Below are positions 29,801 to 44,900 of a stretch of DNA of 64,000 nucleotides, one piece after another (position 1 is the stretch's first letter; every line of letters starts with the position of its first letter). Under the pieces are notes generated by a model, which worked only from the letters and a program-made list of their open reading frames with translations, did not search any database and was not told where the DNA came from. Origin of the DNA: Sipunculus nudus (taxonomy: Eukaryota > Annelida > Sipuncula > Golfingiida > Sipunculidae); contig CM049322.1 of assembly GCA_026874595.1 (NCBI GenBank), positions 49,825,340-49,889,339 on the forward strand. Direction: 5' to 3'. The position numbers and the translations under genes were made by a program.

Positions 29801-32800
29801 GCTCTAATGTAGCCCTTTGATAGCTTTATAATATACATTAAAATGGTGGAGCCACCTGCAATCATTTTGCACATCATCCATCTGTTCATCTGCCTTGGGG
29901 AAAAATCACTCATATCTCTGCAGTGAATGGACTTATTCACCTGAAATTTTGTATGTGTATTCATCCTGGATAGCTTTCTTGATTTTATGGCAGGTGGCGC
30001 CACCTACATTCATGTTCAGGCTGCAGACATCCAGGCTGATATCTCAGGACTGGTTAGATGTATCCTCCTGAAATTGTGCTTGTGTATAGATTTCACATAA
30101 CTCTTTATCATTTGCAAAACTGGGGGCGTGACCTGCAACCATTTTTGCACAGCGTCCGTCTGTTTGTCTTCCACCCATTAAATCACTCATATCTCGGCAG
30201 TGGTTTGACTTAACTGCCTATAATCTTGCAATTGTATACATATTGGAGAGCTTTTTGAGTTTGTGGCAGGTGGCGCCACCTACATTAGCATTCTGGCTGC
30301 AGATATCCAGGCTTATAGCTCAGCTGGTTTGATGTATCCTCCTGAAATTTTGCATCTAATAGATCTCACAAAGCTTTTTATCATACGCAAAACTGGTCAT
30401 GCCACCTGCAACCATTTTTGCACAGCATCAATCTGTTTGTCTTCTGTTTGTCTGCCGTTGAATAAAATTACTCATATCTTGGCAGTGGTTTGACTTATCT
30501 GCCTAAAATTTTGCAGTTGTATACAAATTGGATAACTTTCTGGATTTTATGGCACGAGGAGCCACCTACATACACATTTCTGCTGCAGACATCCATGCTA
30601 ATATGCAACACACCTCACTCTATTTCCCCTTGCCACTTAATCCATGCCTCACTTTGCCTGTGCCACTCTGATTTCGGCAGATATACTTGGTCTCTTGTCG
30701 ACTACTCTTATTCTAGTTGTAAACAGCTGGTAATCTTAACATTAAGCAAATTAAAAAACAAAGAATGACGAGTTAGAACAAAAAAAGATACATGTGACTT
30801 GCAAACAAAAGTAAGAAAAAATAAAAATAAAAATGTAAAATATCCAATCTGTGTATGGTGACCAACCATTTCCTGCGTATGGTACAGGTTGGCTATTGTC
30901 CATGTAACACTTGTGAGACATGCTTGTATACAGATAACGTGGTCTGGTCATAAGTTCAACAAATATGCAGGGCTATTATACAGATTGCTGAGCTAAAACA
31001 AAATTTTTCACACACTTGACAACTAGGTTTTACTTGCCTTATATGAATTTTTACTTGTCCCACACAAATCATTGATCACAGCCGCAACCACAAAAGATGT
31101 GATTTGCATGACCATTTTACAATAGTATACATATGTTTAAATGTTTGTTTTTAATAATATATCTTTTAGCAATTGCACAGATTAAAACATGCTGGTAATT
31201 TAAGCTAGAGGTATTGAAATATGATTCCACTTCTCCTAAAAAAAATTGGCTTAGTTAAGATTTAGGCCTTTGTGTTAAGGTTTAAGTTGCACCCACTTGC
31301 CAACAGTTTTCTGGAACTTCTACTTGCCCTGGGCAAGTGGATAACTTAATGTCGAACCCTGTCTTGTTTAATTTAAGTGACTTATGGTGGATAATTGCAC
31401 TGGTTTAATTTAAGTGACCCTTACCTGTAGACCAAGAGGCGTAAAAAATGATAAAAAAAATGCATTGTCATCAAGGTTTACAGTGTGGTTCTCACCATTA
31501 GATTAACCTACCACTCTGACAGGTAGATACTCTTCTATGTCAGAAGGGGAAATTGCCATACACTGATATAAGACAAGAGATGAAGTGTTTAAAGGTTAGT
31601 ACCGTAATGTTTTCATAAGGCAGGTGGAAAATTGTGCTGAAATATCTCATTATAACAGTAGACCACCCTCTCATTGATCAGAATATTTATTTGCCCCCTG
31701 CCAGGGCTCTGAAGCCCGTAAACTGCAAAGTCAACCTTTGCAAGCAGTGAGTAAGTGAAATAAGTTTCATCTAATGTAACATGACCACTAAGTATTAAAG
31801 GTATATATGACCTAATGGGGTCTAATAGAGCTAAGTTGAAATTAAAACCCCATTTTGTACATATCTATTGCTGGTCTGTGTAACAGTATTGTACTATATG
31901 TATGCACAGTTAATATATCAACTGAGCTCTCCACTAGAGCACATACAGTGTTGTGATGGCTGTTTTTTATCAGACTAGTAGATAGTGAGTGTGCTTCTGA
32001 GGAAAATCCACCCTGCCTTGAACTTAGGTAATCTTGTCTAAACGTGATAAGTGTCAAGGCCAGACTAGTGGGGACAACCTCATCTGGATAAACCTAGGCT
32101 ATTTTCACTATCAGCTTTGTTTGTTTCTCGTTGGTTTCAGGTGTCAGATGTGCCTGGACAGAAAACCATTTCAGAATCTGTTTACAAGTGCCTCTAGAAA
32201 TAGAAACTTTGAATTTAATCTACACAACATACACACACTCACACACAAGATATTTTTTGTTGAGAGAGATGCTGAAATTGATTGATTAAACTGTGTTTAA
32301 AGTCTGGTGATCTATCAGATTCACTTAATTATTTTGTATGGCAGTTTATAGCACTAGTTAGGATTGCCAGGTTTATAATTTGTTGTAATTTTCTATTAAC
32401 TTAAGGTTTTATTCATAAATATTTAAATGCTAGCTTGTTTGAATGTTTTTATAATTTTTTAGCTCAATGTTGTGAATGAAGTTGCTATGACTACAATTGA
32501 ACCTTCATAACTTTTGTGTATGTTAATAGGACAGATTCCCCATTTTATCACTAAAAGTAGTGTAAAGCCTCAGGACAGTAAAAGATCACATTTTTAAAAC
32601 ACTTTTTACCGGCTTTCTTACCTGAGCAGAGCACAAGGCTTCGTTAGTTTGAATCTCAGCCGGAGCAGTGAGAAATGTCACGGTCTGCCCTCCCCCAGGG
32701 TGAGCCCTCTGCCAGCTTAATGGGAAGGCTGTGCCCAATGGCTGTGTTTCCCTCACATTTAAGTGCGCCTTTCTGGGGCTTCTCGGTGGAATGACCCAGC

Positions 32801-35800
32801 AATGGGGACAATTACATAGGGCCTGCAGGTGCATTAGTCACCAGGCCTGGTTGACACCAGGATTATAAATGAGAGGAAGCTTGTGATACTGCCCTGTCAC
32901 GAAGTCTGAAGCAAGAATGCATTTCTGCAGATTATATTAAAATATGGAGGCGGTTACCTCCACCAAAAAAATCACATATATTACACACCGTGAATTGAGT
33001 TTCATTTTCTGGATTTGTCCATTCCTCAAGCTCTTAAGATTAAAACCCATGTGAGTGTGATCAGTGTACATAATCATATATATATATAGGCATATATGTA
33101 ATATATATGAGTGAAACAATGTGTATTTTGTGCATATACATGTGTGCATATATATATATATATGCATGAACCTGCAGAAGGGTCCAGTAGTACAGCAGGC
33201 ACATGGATGTGGTGGGCTTTCCCAAAAAAAGTGTACTGATGGTCATTTTACTAGGAAACTCTCATTCTTTTATGTGTGAAGATCTCACCTCTGATGTATA
33301 AGTGTGTGCACATACTGTGGTTACCTCTTTTTTGTGAGGGTTTATAATTCACAATATTCACAGAAGAGAAAGTGTTGTGAAAATGAACACTGGGGATCCA
33401 TCAGAGAAGGGCCAGTGGACAGGGGAATAAGGACAAGGATACAGGTAGATCTTGTATGTTACCAGGAAATAAAAAAATTATACTATATATTATATCTTTT
33501 TACATAAAAGAAAATCATATCCCCTCGTTCATTTATCCTTTTGGTCCCCGTCCAGTTATTATGATTTCGGGCACATATTATTTAAAATAATTCATCAAAT
33601 AATGGATACATATATACTGTGTATGTTACTACATGGTGAGAGGGTGAATATGAAACCCTTGTGAAACAATCAGTAGTATTAATTTGTGAAATTTTAACTT
33701 CATGAATATGAAGCCAACCACAGTATGCTGATGAACAAATTGGGGTTAGACCTTCTTTCTTATCTGCCAAATTGGCCAGCTGCTTGAAAAAAAAGGTGCC
33801 CAAACATTCATAGTCCATTCAACTTTGGGGTTTTTGTAGAGACAGTTTTTTGTAGTGAAAATTACTTTCCAGTGCACAAATTATTAATGACTCTCCCAGG
33901 GGGAAAGAGACCATGGGTACACCCTTTGGAAACATATGACACATAATATAATACCGTATTCGACGTAATAAGCGCCTCTCCTGTAATAAGCGCCCCCCCC
34001 CCCCCCCTGGATTTGGGAGATCACTTTATGAAACTAAAGGATGAGCCATCCTTACCTCACTTTTCTCCCAGCCAATATAACACAGGACAACATAATGCTT
34101 TCATTTTTCTCCCCGCCAAGCTTAAAAGTTACCACCAGTTTTATTCAATCTCCCTTAAGCTTTATCATCTAATATAATTATAATATTAGTTACACATAAC
34201 AGAATCAGTGGTCAAGTGTATCATAGATAACACTGAATGACGGTGTCCGTGAAGGCAGACCCTGCAGGTGGCCATGCTGATCGGGTGACCTGAATTCAGG
34301 TACGCATGTGGATGTATTATGCAATGAAATATATATTACATACCGTATTTGCTCGTGTACAGGACGATTAATTTTATCCTAAAATATTGGCAAAGAATGG
34401 CAGCTCTTATACACTGGTACAAGTTTCTCAGCGTCCTCAGGGCAGCCAAGGATAATTTACAGCAATTTGAATTATTACGTCGGCCAAACTTGACGCCGTG
34501 AATATCAGTGATCATGTCCGTATTGTGGTAATATACACTCAATAAAGAACATTTCAATGCTTTGTTTTTGTTTGAATTTATCGTTTATACATCAAATTTC
34601 CATGTGCACATAGTTAAATAATTGCTAAGAAAAGGTTTGCCGTTGCCGCATTGACACAGGGATTTTAACTGAATCAATTTATGAAAGCCCTTCTGACAGT
34701 AGAGCCAGTGAATTTACGCGACCGCGGACGGAATCGCGGAATTGACCCAAACGGAATTCCTAATCCTGATAATATATAAGTTTTAATGTATTTTTTGCCA
34801 AAAAGTATCTTGGCAATTCACTTGAAACATGTACACAGTGATATAATTGTCGATGCCACTGACAGCGTGCAGGGCTTACCCATGTACTCAAGATCCCAGT
34901 GCCCTGGGTTAATCTGTGTGTATACAGCACTCGCACAAGGGATGCTTGGAACTTGCCTAACCAAGTGCCATCCAGTAGCACATAATATGCATGTTAAAAC
35001 AAGGGACCTATGGGTCACGACGCTCAGCTGTTATATATGATAAAAAAATATTATTTAGAAATGAGGCACATGCTGGTTTTGTGTGGTAATAAATATAAGC
35101 TGTATTATGAGTTGTTGTTGTTTAGCTTATGTATGATTTTGATAGTACCTTTGGAAACAGGGAAGAGGATTGATTTCATTTATTTTATTAACAAATGGAG
35201 TACTACTGTCACACAGATTTTGACTTGGCCATATAACTTATAAGCAGAACATATAATTTAAGAGTTTAACTATTTATTAAAAAAATTACAAATATTGTCC
35301 CAAATATAATTTTTATTAAAAAAAATAAGAGAATCATATGATTTTTTAAAATGAAATATAATTGATATGATTATTAAAATAATATTAAAGAATATATTCA
35401 TGAATGCATTCATGAATACATTTTGAAAGTATTTGCACGAGTATTCATATACTTTCATTTTTACCTGAATTCCCATTCTTTATGCAAGAAATTTTATAAT
35501 GGAGTACATAATCATATTCGTATTTAAATACAATTACAAAGTATTCGCACCATGTCTGGTATTTATTCACCAAACAATGATGTTGAGAATCCAGAATATA
35601 CAAAATTCACACATTTAAATAATGATCATAAGTACCTGGTTTTATGGCTTTTATTTATATTAAAAAATAACTGTAAAAAATTCATTTTGGACTAATTTCA
35701 CATCAATGTACACACTAGACACAGTAGGAATCTAGATTAATATTATCAACTGCATCTTTGTCTATCATTAATTTCCTTCATATAATCCTTAATGATTAGT

Positions 35801-38800
35801 AATGAATAATATGATTTACTTCTTTATCATTAAAAATGAACTGAAAAATGCCATAGGTGACTGCATGGTGTTATTTGGAATATGTGACATTCTACCCATC
35901 GATACAAGATTCTTATATCATCAGTAACTGCAAGTTAATTTCCTGTTATTATAAACTAACAAATTCCTTTTCTATTTTTCTTTAATTTGTTATTAAAAAC
36001 CAATAAAAATTTATTAATTTATTGTTTATTGTTATGTTGTTGGTTAAAACTACTAGATGAGTTGGGTTGAACACCTGGATCAACTGTGGCTGGCCATCAG
36101 CTGCCTGGATTCTCCCCTCAAGCGTGCATAATTTGATGAAAGGTCAACAAGGTCAACATACAGGTGACTCAAGAGGGGCTTGAGAGAGCCAAAGTCTGAC
36201 AGGGTCTCATAAAAAACATTAATAAAAGCTACAATATTTGGCAAATTTCTTTCAGCTTTCTAAACTAAAAAGCTGAAATCCTTATGTGTGCAAGATATGA
36301 AAATTATATCAACAGTGCTCACGGGAAACAAACGTGCCATGGTCACAGTTGGGCAAAATTTAAGGTACTAATTTTATATTTATACTAATAACTTATAAAA
36401 TTTGAAAAATTCAGAACTAATTTTGGGTATTCAATTGAATCTTGATTAAATATTGTTACATCCCTGACAAAAAAGATCTCTAGCGTCAGCAATGCCCTTG
36501 TTAAGGGAGTAAATATATTTCTTGATTTTTTACAAAGTGCATTATGTTTGGGCCCATAACTTAAAAAAATACACAATACTGACATCATTTCTGGCATGTG
36601 CATAGTGAATGTATAGAAAAGTATGTATATTATATATGATCAAAGTCAGATCAGTGGTTTTGATATTAGGCAGTCTTAAAGTGTAACATTGGGTTTTTAA
36701 TGGAAAAATTAAGTTTTTCATTGATATCTCGAAGGAATTAAGTCCTAGTGACCAAATTCTTGGCATGGTAGGGGATTTTGGAGAAATCTAACTGTATGCC
36801 AAATTTAAGGAACTTAGAGCTGAAGCTCGGGAGCTGAGCTCTAGCAAACTGCATAACACTAGCAATATGTGACATGGTGCTTGAAAACTTGAATAAAATC
36901 TACAGTTTTTGATCAACTGGTTTCAAATTTTTGGTGTTAACAGTTGAAATGCTAACAAAAACATACTGTGAAAATTAAATCCACAGCAGTTACAGCAAAA
37001 AAATGTGCCATGGTCAAAGTTGGGCAAAATTTAAGGTACCAATTTTTTATTTTTGCTAATATTTTAAAAAATTTAAAAGATTTTGATCTAATTTTGGGTA
37101 TACAATTTAATTTTGATTAATAAAAGTAATATTACTGGAAAAAAAGTGCTTAGCTTTAACAAGTTTTGTGTTAAGTGATAAAATTTCTTTCCTGATTATT
37201 TGAAAAATGCATTATGTTTGGGCCCATAACTTTTTTAAATTAAATAATACAGACCTAATTTCTGGCATGTACATAGGAATTATATAGAGGATTATTTATA
37301 GGAAATATGAGGAAAAACAGATGAGTGGTTTTGATATTAGGCAGTCCTAAAGTGTGAAAATAGGTTTTTAATAAAAAATTGAGGTTTTTCCTTCATTTCT
37401 CAAAGGAATGAAGTCGCAAAGACCCAGTTTTTGGCTTGGTAGGAGATCTTGGGGACATCTAACATTATGCTGAATTTTGGATTCCTAGGTCTTACGGTTT
37501 CAAAACGTGCCACATCTACGGACGGACGGACGGACGGACGGACAGACGGACGGACGACGGACAATGGACCACGACTATAGCTCAGATGACTTATAGTCAG
37601 CTGAGCTAACAAGGATGATTTTTTTCATATGGTGCCGTATTTACTGCGTAAAATGTTCACGAGTCCAGTGAATGCGGACGCTGTCAGCTGGCTTGCACAC
37701 TGACATACACGGAGACTCGCTCATGGCACTTCAATTACAAGACAACCAGTAGCGCATTATAATTTTAAATATGAAGCGGCCTTTCCTCAGGTGACAATGT
37801 TTGTCAAGCTTGTATTATTGGACTACCTCAAGAAATGAATGTATTATAACGGGTCAACAAAGTTAAAGAAAGGGACCGTGTTTCCACGGGATATAAATAT
37901 GACAAATTTCCTAACAATTTTAAAACAAAACCCCGGATTTGGTTCGTATACGCACTGAAGTAAATATAATACGCTGGAGTCTGTGGGCCAGTATTTCAGT
38001 TTTTTTTTAAACTTTTGCATGTAATATCAAGCACAATGAAAGACAAAAAAGACAATTATTGTCGATGCCATTCCATGCCATTAATCGACTCAGCTGTCAA
38101 AGGTATTTGCGCAAGGTGACTGACATAATTGGGGTACCGATGTCCCGTATTATTTTTTTTCATTATTCAAATAAATACTGTTTTACATATTTTTATATGA
38201 ACATTTTATATATTCTGCTACCTTATTAGGCTTTGACTTTTATAAAAGCGTTCATTTATTACCATCCTTATTTTTTTCCTCTTCACCTGCAAAGGAAATC
38301 TCGAACTGTAGTCATTCAGACAATTCTCTCATGCAAAACAAAATAAAATCGTCTGCAAATCGGTATCACTTGGATTACACAACCATTGTTAAATGATCAT
38401 TGTTTTTCTCTGAATTGTCCTGAATGTGCTGTGAAGTCAAACACGTGTACACAAGCCGCAGTGTTAAATTGGAGGATCGTAATGCACTTTGGAAGTTGGC
38501 AGATGTTGGGGGGGGCGCTTATTAGGGTATAAAAAAAATTGGGAAAAATTAAATTTTGAGAGCGCCCGGGGTGCATATTACATCGAATACGGTATATATC
38601 TGTTGATTTTAAAAGTGAAAATCTTTGAAAATTATTCAAGTTTCCTTTATCCTGATATCCAGTATTGCACACTGTACATGGCAGGAAATGTGTATAGGTC
38701 ACGGTATAAAATTATTTTGTTATGAGTTTACTAGAGTTCATATCCGGAGTTTGTATTTACACATGGGTGTGAAATGGGAAAGTCAGATTTTGTATTGGCT

Positions 38801-41800
38801 CCACCGGAAGTAAGATAAGTTGACATTTACACATTGGTCCCTGAGGAGAGATAGATGTTAAGTTATTCCTGCTCATCTTCCTCTCCCAGAGGTTATACAC
38901 TGCGGTCATCCCTTTATCTCTTTTGTTTCAACCCCTGCTTTGTATATTTGCAAGATTTTCTGTATCTCTACCAGGGCTGGCACTAAGCAAAGACCAACGA
39001 GTCCATGGTTTCAAATGTTGTGTCCAGCTCCCAAATTTTAAACATGTGACACCTGCTGCTGTTGGTCTGTTTATATACATTGATTCTTGCACAGGGCCAA
39101 GAATCCAGGCCAAGTTACATGACTCTGAACACAAGTTGACCTAGTTGTACATCAGATTGGCCTAGTTATGTGACTTTGAACACAGGTTTTCGAAGTTATG
39201 TGAATCTGAACACAGATTTGCCTAGTTATATGACTCTGAACTGAGGTTGGCCTGGTAATAAGACACTGAACTGAGGTTGGCCTAGTAATATGAATTTGAA
39301 CTCAGGTTGGCATATTTAAGAGACTCTGAACACAATGAGTTTGGTGAAGTTATGTGACTCTAAACACAGGTTGGCCTAGTTATGTGACTGAACACAGGTT
39401 GGCCTGGTTATGTGACTTTGAACAAAGGTTGGCCTGGTTATGTGACTTTGAACACAGGTTGCCCTAGTTAAGTGACTAATCACAGGTTGGCCTAGTTATG
39501 TGACTTTTAATACGGGTTGGCCTAGTTATGTGACAGAACACAGGTTGGCCTAGTTATGTGACTGAACACAGGTTGGCCTGGTTATGTGACTTAACACACG
39601 TTGGCCTAGTTATGACTTTGAACTCAGATTGGCCTAGTAATGTTACTGAACACAGGTTGGCCTAGTTACATGATTTTGAACACAGGTTGGCCTAGTTATG
39701 TTACTGAACACAGATTGGCCCAATTATGGGAGTGCCCTAAGGTTGGCCTAGTTATGTGACTCTGAACACATGTTGGCCTAGTTATGTGACTTTGAATACA
39801 GGTTGACCTAGTTGTGTGACTGAACACAGGTTGGCCTAGTTATGACTTTGAACTCAGGTTGGCCTAGTAATGTGACTCTGAACACAGATTGGCCCAATTA
39901 TTTGAGTGCCCTCAGGTTGGCCTAGTAATGTGACTCTGAACACAGGTTGGCCTAGTTATGTGACACAGAACACAGGTTGGCCTAGTAATGTGACTGAACA
40001 CAGGTTGGCCTAGTTATGTGACGGAACAAAGGTTGGGTTAGTTATGTGACTCAGAGCACAGGTTGGCCTATTTATGTGACTTTGAATACAGGTTGACCTA
40101 GTTATGTGACTGAACACAGGTTAGCCTATTTATGACTTTAAACTCAGGTTGGCCAAGTAATGTGACTCTGAACACAGATTGGCCCAGTTATGTGAATGCA
40201 CTCAGGTTGGCCTAGTTATGTGACTCTGAACACAGGTTGGCCTAGTAATGTGACTCTTAACACAGAATGGCCTGATTATGTGACTGCACTCAGGTCGGCC
40301 TAGTTATGTGACTCTGAACACAGGTTGGCCTAGTTATGTGACTCTAAGCACAGGTTGGCCTAGTTATGTGACTGAACACAGGTTGGCCTAGTTATGACTT
40401 TAAACTCAGGTTGGCCAAGTAATGTGACTCTGAACACAGATTGGCCCAATTATGTGACTGCACTCAGGTTGGCCTAGTTATGTGACTCTGAACACAGGTT
40501 GGCCTAGTAATGTGACTCTGAACACAGATTGGCCCGATTATGTGACTGCACTCAGGTTGGCCTAGTTATGTGACTCTGAACACAGGTTGGCCTAGTAATG
40601 TGACTCTGAACACAGGTTGGCCTAGTAATGTGACTCTGAACTCAGGTTGGCCTAGTAATGTTACTGAACACAGGTTGGCCTAGTTACATGACTTTGAACA
40701 CAGGTATGCCTAGTTATGTGACTGAACACAGGTTGGCCTAGTTATGTGACTGAACACAGGTTGGCCTGGTTATGTGACTTAACACACGTTGGCCTAGTTA
40801 TGACTTTGAACTCAGATTGGCCTAGTAATGTTACTGAACACAGGTTGGCCTAGTTACATGATTTTGAACACAGGTTGGCCTAGTTATGTTACTGAACACA
40901 GATTGGCCCAATTATGTGAGTGCCCTCAGGTTGGCCTAGTTATGTGACTCTGAGCACAGGTTGGCCTAGTTATGTGACTGAACACAGGTTGGCCTGGTTA
41001 TGTGACTTAACACACGTTGGCCTAGTTATGACTTTGAACTCAGATTGGCCTAGTAATGTTACTGAACACAGGTTGGCCTAGTTACATGATTTTGAACACA
41101 GGTTGGCCTAGTTATGTTACTGAACACAGATTGGCCCAATTATGTGAGTGCCCTCAGGTTGGCCTAGTTATGTGACTCTGAGCACAGGTTGGCCTAGTTA
41201 TGTGACTGAACACAGGTTGGCCTAGTTATGACTTTAAACTCAGGTGACTCTGAACACAGATTGGCCCAATTATGTGACTGCACTCAGGTTGGCCTAATTA
41301 CGTGACTCTGAGCACAGGTGGCCATGATATAAGACACTGAACATAAGTTACATAAGATAAATTGACCCTCCAGCCATTTGACTAAGGCATATAATATACC
41401 ACTTAACACAGGGTGCATGGCCAAGATGCAAAAAAAAGCTTTAAATGAAGTGAAAACAGGATTAACGGAAGTAAGGGTCTGAAAACAAGATATGTGGTGT
41501 TGTTATATGAAAGCATTCACAGGCTGAGGTAGATACAGCGGTCATTCTGAAAAGAGGAGGCTCAAGGTATATGGTTTAAAACATGTTGAGCTAACTAGTA
41601 TCTAGACATAACAGACTCAGACCAAAACTCGTTAGAGGAAACGGCCAGCTCCTCTAATGCCATTTTGACATACTGATGTATATCCACATTTCAACGATTT
41701 AACCAATTTACTTGGCAGTTTGTTAGTGTGGGCCAGTATGGAAAATCAGTTATGTCAAACAGGGCTGCTACATGGCATGGACTTATGTTTTATTTAACTT

Positions 41801-41915
41801 ACTTCAGTGACAAATATATATTATTGTGGTCGGGCATGTGTGGGTACAGACCAGTTTCAGGGTTTTTGAGAGTATGTCTGTAAACATTCTTTCTCTCCTT
41901 CTCTTTTTCTTTCTT

Positions 41916-41955
<40 letters not shown>

Positions 41956-44900
41956 AGCACATGTACTTGTATAGATGTATAGATCAGACATGGGGTCTAT
42001 TACAGTTTTTCTATTACTATTACTATTACTATTACTTTAAATTCCTGATATTACTATTACTATTACCACATTTTATCTTCTATTACTATTACTATTACTA
42101 TTACTGGGGTATCTATTACTATTACTATTACTATTACTATTACATGTACTTAAACTTAATTAAAATATCATAAGGTTTAAGAATATATCTATACTATAGA
42201 TATATTCTTAAACCTGATGATATTTTAATTAAGTACATATATTGTTACTGTATATCTGTTCATTACACACCCAGAAGACTAGGAAAAAATAACAAGAAAA
42301 AAAAAGAAAAGCTGTCCTCAACAGCTCGTTGACAGGTTCCATGGTAGAGTTAGAGGAAGAGATATTTCATTTTCAGAAGCATTATTGACATTAAATGCTA
42401 TCTGTGCATCGGTAATATATAATATATAGTGATCTCCTGTGCTCTGATTGCTAATATATTTATACTTCCTGTTAGTGCCCAGGGTTGTCACGATTCAGAG
42501 CTGACCTCTGACCTTTCCCTCTTAGTGTTTGCATGTTCGATCAAGTTCTTACAAACAGGCTTGACCTGTTGTTGACTGGTGGCTGACAGAATTGGGGACA
42601 AAGTTTGCCAACTAAAACTTCTTTAGGTTTTTCATGTGTCCGTTTCTCAAATCATTCAAACTGAAAGTGTCATTCTCCTTAGAAAGAATACACTGTAACA
42701 CTCCTGTGTCAAAAGCTACAGTGGTTAATTTACCAAATAAGGTTGATAAATAATTATGAAATAATTGAAAGTGAAAATACTTCTGCTTGTACAGTACAAT
42801 ATTGGTGGGATATTAGGTAACAATATTTCATTATTACATTTTCCTGTCCCTAAAATACAGTTTTTATTTTAGCTTGTTAAAGTTTCTCAATCTAAACATA
42901 TATGTAAACAGCCTTGCTTCTTAATGCCAAATAGACCTTTTCCATCAGAGCTGTGACACCGGTCAGCAGCGATTAACACTGTTTGAGTAATCAGGACTGG
43001 TACATTGACAAGAGAGAATTATAATATTTTGTTGTATCTAAGTTGATAAATAGTAATAATCATACCTTATATAATTAAAAGGGATATTCCTGTGGGAGTT
43101 TCTTATAAATTTGTATTTGATTTCACTTTACAAAATGGCCCATTCAACCAGATTGCTACAGAAGACCGTTATGGACAGTTCGCATATTCATGGAAAAGGT
43201 CTACTGTTTTCTGCTCATTTCCTTTAAGTAATTTCTGAATCTTGTCTTTTCATTAAAATTAAATAGACAAAACCAGTATGGGCCCAGTGAGGCAGACCAG
43301 TTAAACATATAGCATATTAAGGCTGTGTGACGTATTAACATTATTAATATACAGTAGAATCTTGCTTATCCAGACATCTCGACCAACAGTAAATTTATTG
43401 GATAAGTTTAGCAATTATATATTTGTTTTCCTTTTTGAGTATCATATCATAAGGACTGCATTACCTAGATATGTAACTGTGTTATATTAAGGTGCTAGTA
43501 TCTTTCACCCCCTACTATGCCTGGAAAGAACCACTGTGTAAAAAGTAAAAGAAGAAAAACCATGAATTCATCGTATTATTTATGATTAATAAGTGATAAA
43601 TCATTTTTACCATAATGTCAGGTAGAACAAGGGAACATTTGCAATCCTTGGCAGAAGATGCATGACATATAGCAGCTCGGAATATCTTTTTGCTCAGAAC
43701 ATAAATAGAGTTGGTCACAATATTGACATGTAGGTCAAAGGCTGAATTACCTCATTGACACAGTGTTTGACAGCCTTGACACAGGCTGAATGACCTCATT
43801 GACCCCATGTTTGTGACAGCATTGACACAGGGGGGCTGAACTCATTGACACAGGGTGGGTGACCACATTGACACATGCTGGTTGACCACATTGACACCGG
43901 TGGGTTGACCAAATTGACACAGGGTGGGTGACCACAATCACACAGGGTAGGTGACCATATTGACACAGGGTAGGTGACCATGTTGACAATGTGTGGGTGA
44001 CCATAATGACACATGGTGGTACTGGTAGTCCTCATTGACACCAGGTGGGTTACCACATTGACACATGGCAGATGACCACGTTGACACAGGACAGACGACC
44101 ACATTGTCACAGGGCAGTTGACAGAATGACACAGGGTGGGTGACCATATTGCCACAGGGCAGATGACCACATTGTCACAGGGCAGCTGACAGCATTGACA
44201 CAGGGTGGGTGACCACATTGACACAGGGTAGGTGCCCACATTGACACAGGGTGGGTGTTCACTTTGACACAGAGTGGGTGTCTACATTGACTCAACAGTT
44301 GGTGACCACATTGACACAGGGTGGTACTGGTAGACCACATTGACACTGGGTGGTTGACCACATTGACACTGGGTGGTTGACCACATTGACGCAAGGTGGG
44401 TGACCACATTGACACAGGGTAGGTGACCATCTTAGCACAGGGCGGGTGACCACATTGACACATGGTTGACGGCCACATTGACTGGTTATATGATTATAAC
44501 ATTGAAGTGGAATGCCTCAACAATATAGACTTAACCTCCACATATAGGTTTCAATAACCACATATATTATAATGTATATTTTAAGTGAAATATTAAGTAT
44601 ATATAGAGATTTGGAAGTGAATATTTTAGTACAGAGTGTCCAGGTTTGGTTTCTGGACCTGATAGGGAGCACACATCCTCATTGGTGTTCATGTGACGGG
44701 CTGTATCAGATCTGTGGAGGGGATGCCTCTGTTTACGGCAGATAACACTGGCTGCTGCCCTATATAAATTGGCCTGATGCCTGAATACTCCTGTTCCAGG
44801 ACTGGGCTGGCAGATGTAACTGCACTGACAAACCCCGTCAAGTTCAGCCTGTGCACACCACACAGGCATAAATATTGAAAATAAACCATACAACTCAGGC

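Noticed and set aside
39100-41345. Regularly spaced repeats that could suggest a CRISPR array
   Set aside because: The window is a eukaryotic nuclear genome, there are no unique spacers and no cas genes; units are contiguous and diverge gradually, as in a minisatellite.
41826-42173. 115-codon open frame rich in Ser/Leu and Tyr
   Set aside because: It reads through the CT microsatellite and the ATTACT array; low-complexity only.
43796-44239. 147-codon open frame on the minus strand with Cys/Pro-rich repeats
   Set aside because: It is produced by the 24-bp minisatellite; overlapping frames are equally open, there is no splice or family support, and it lies inside CBL intron 1.
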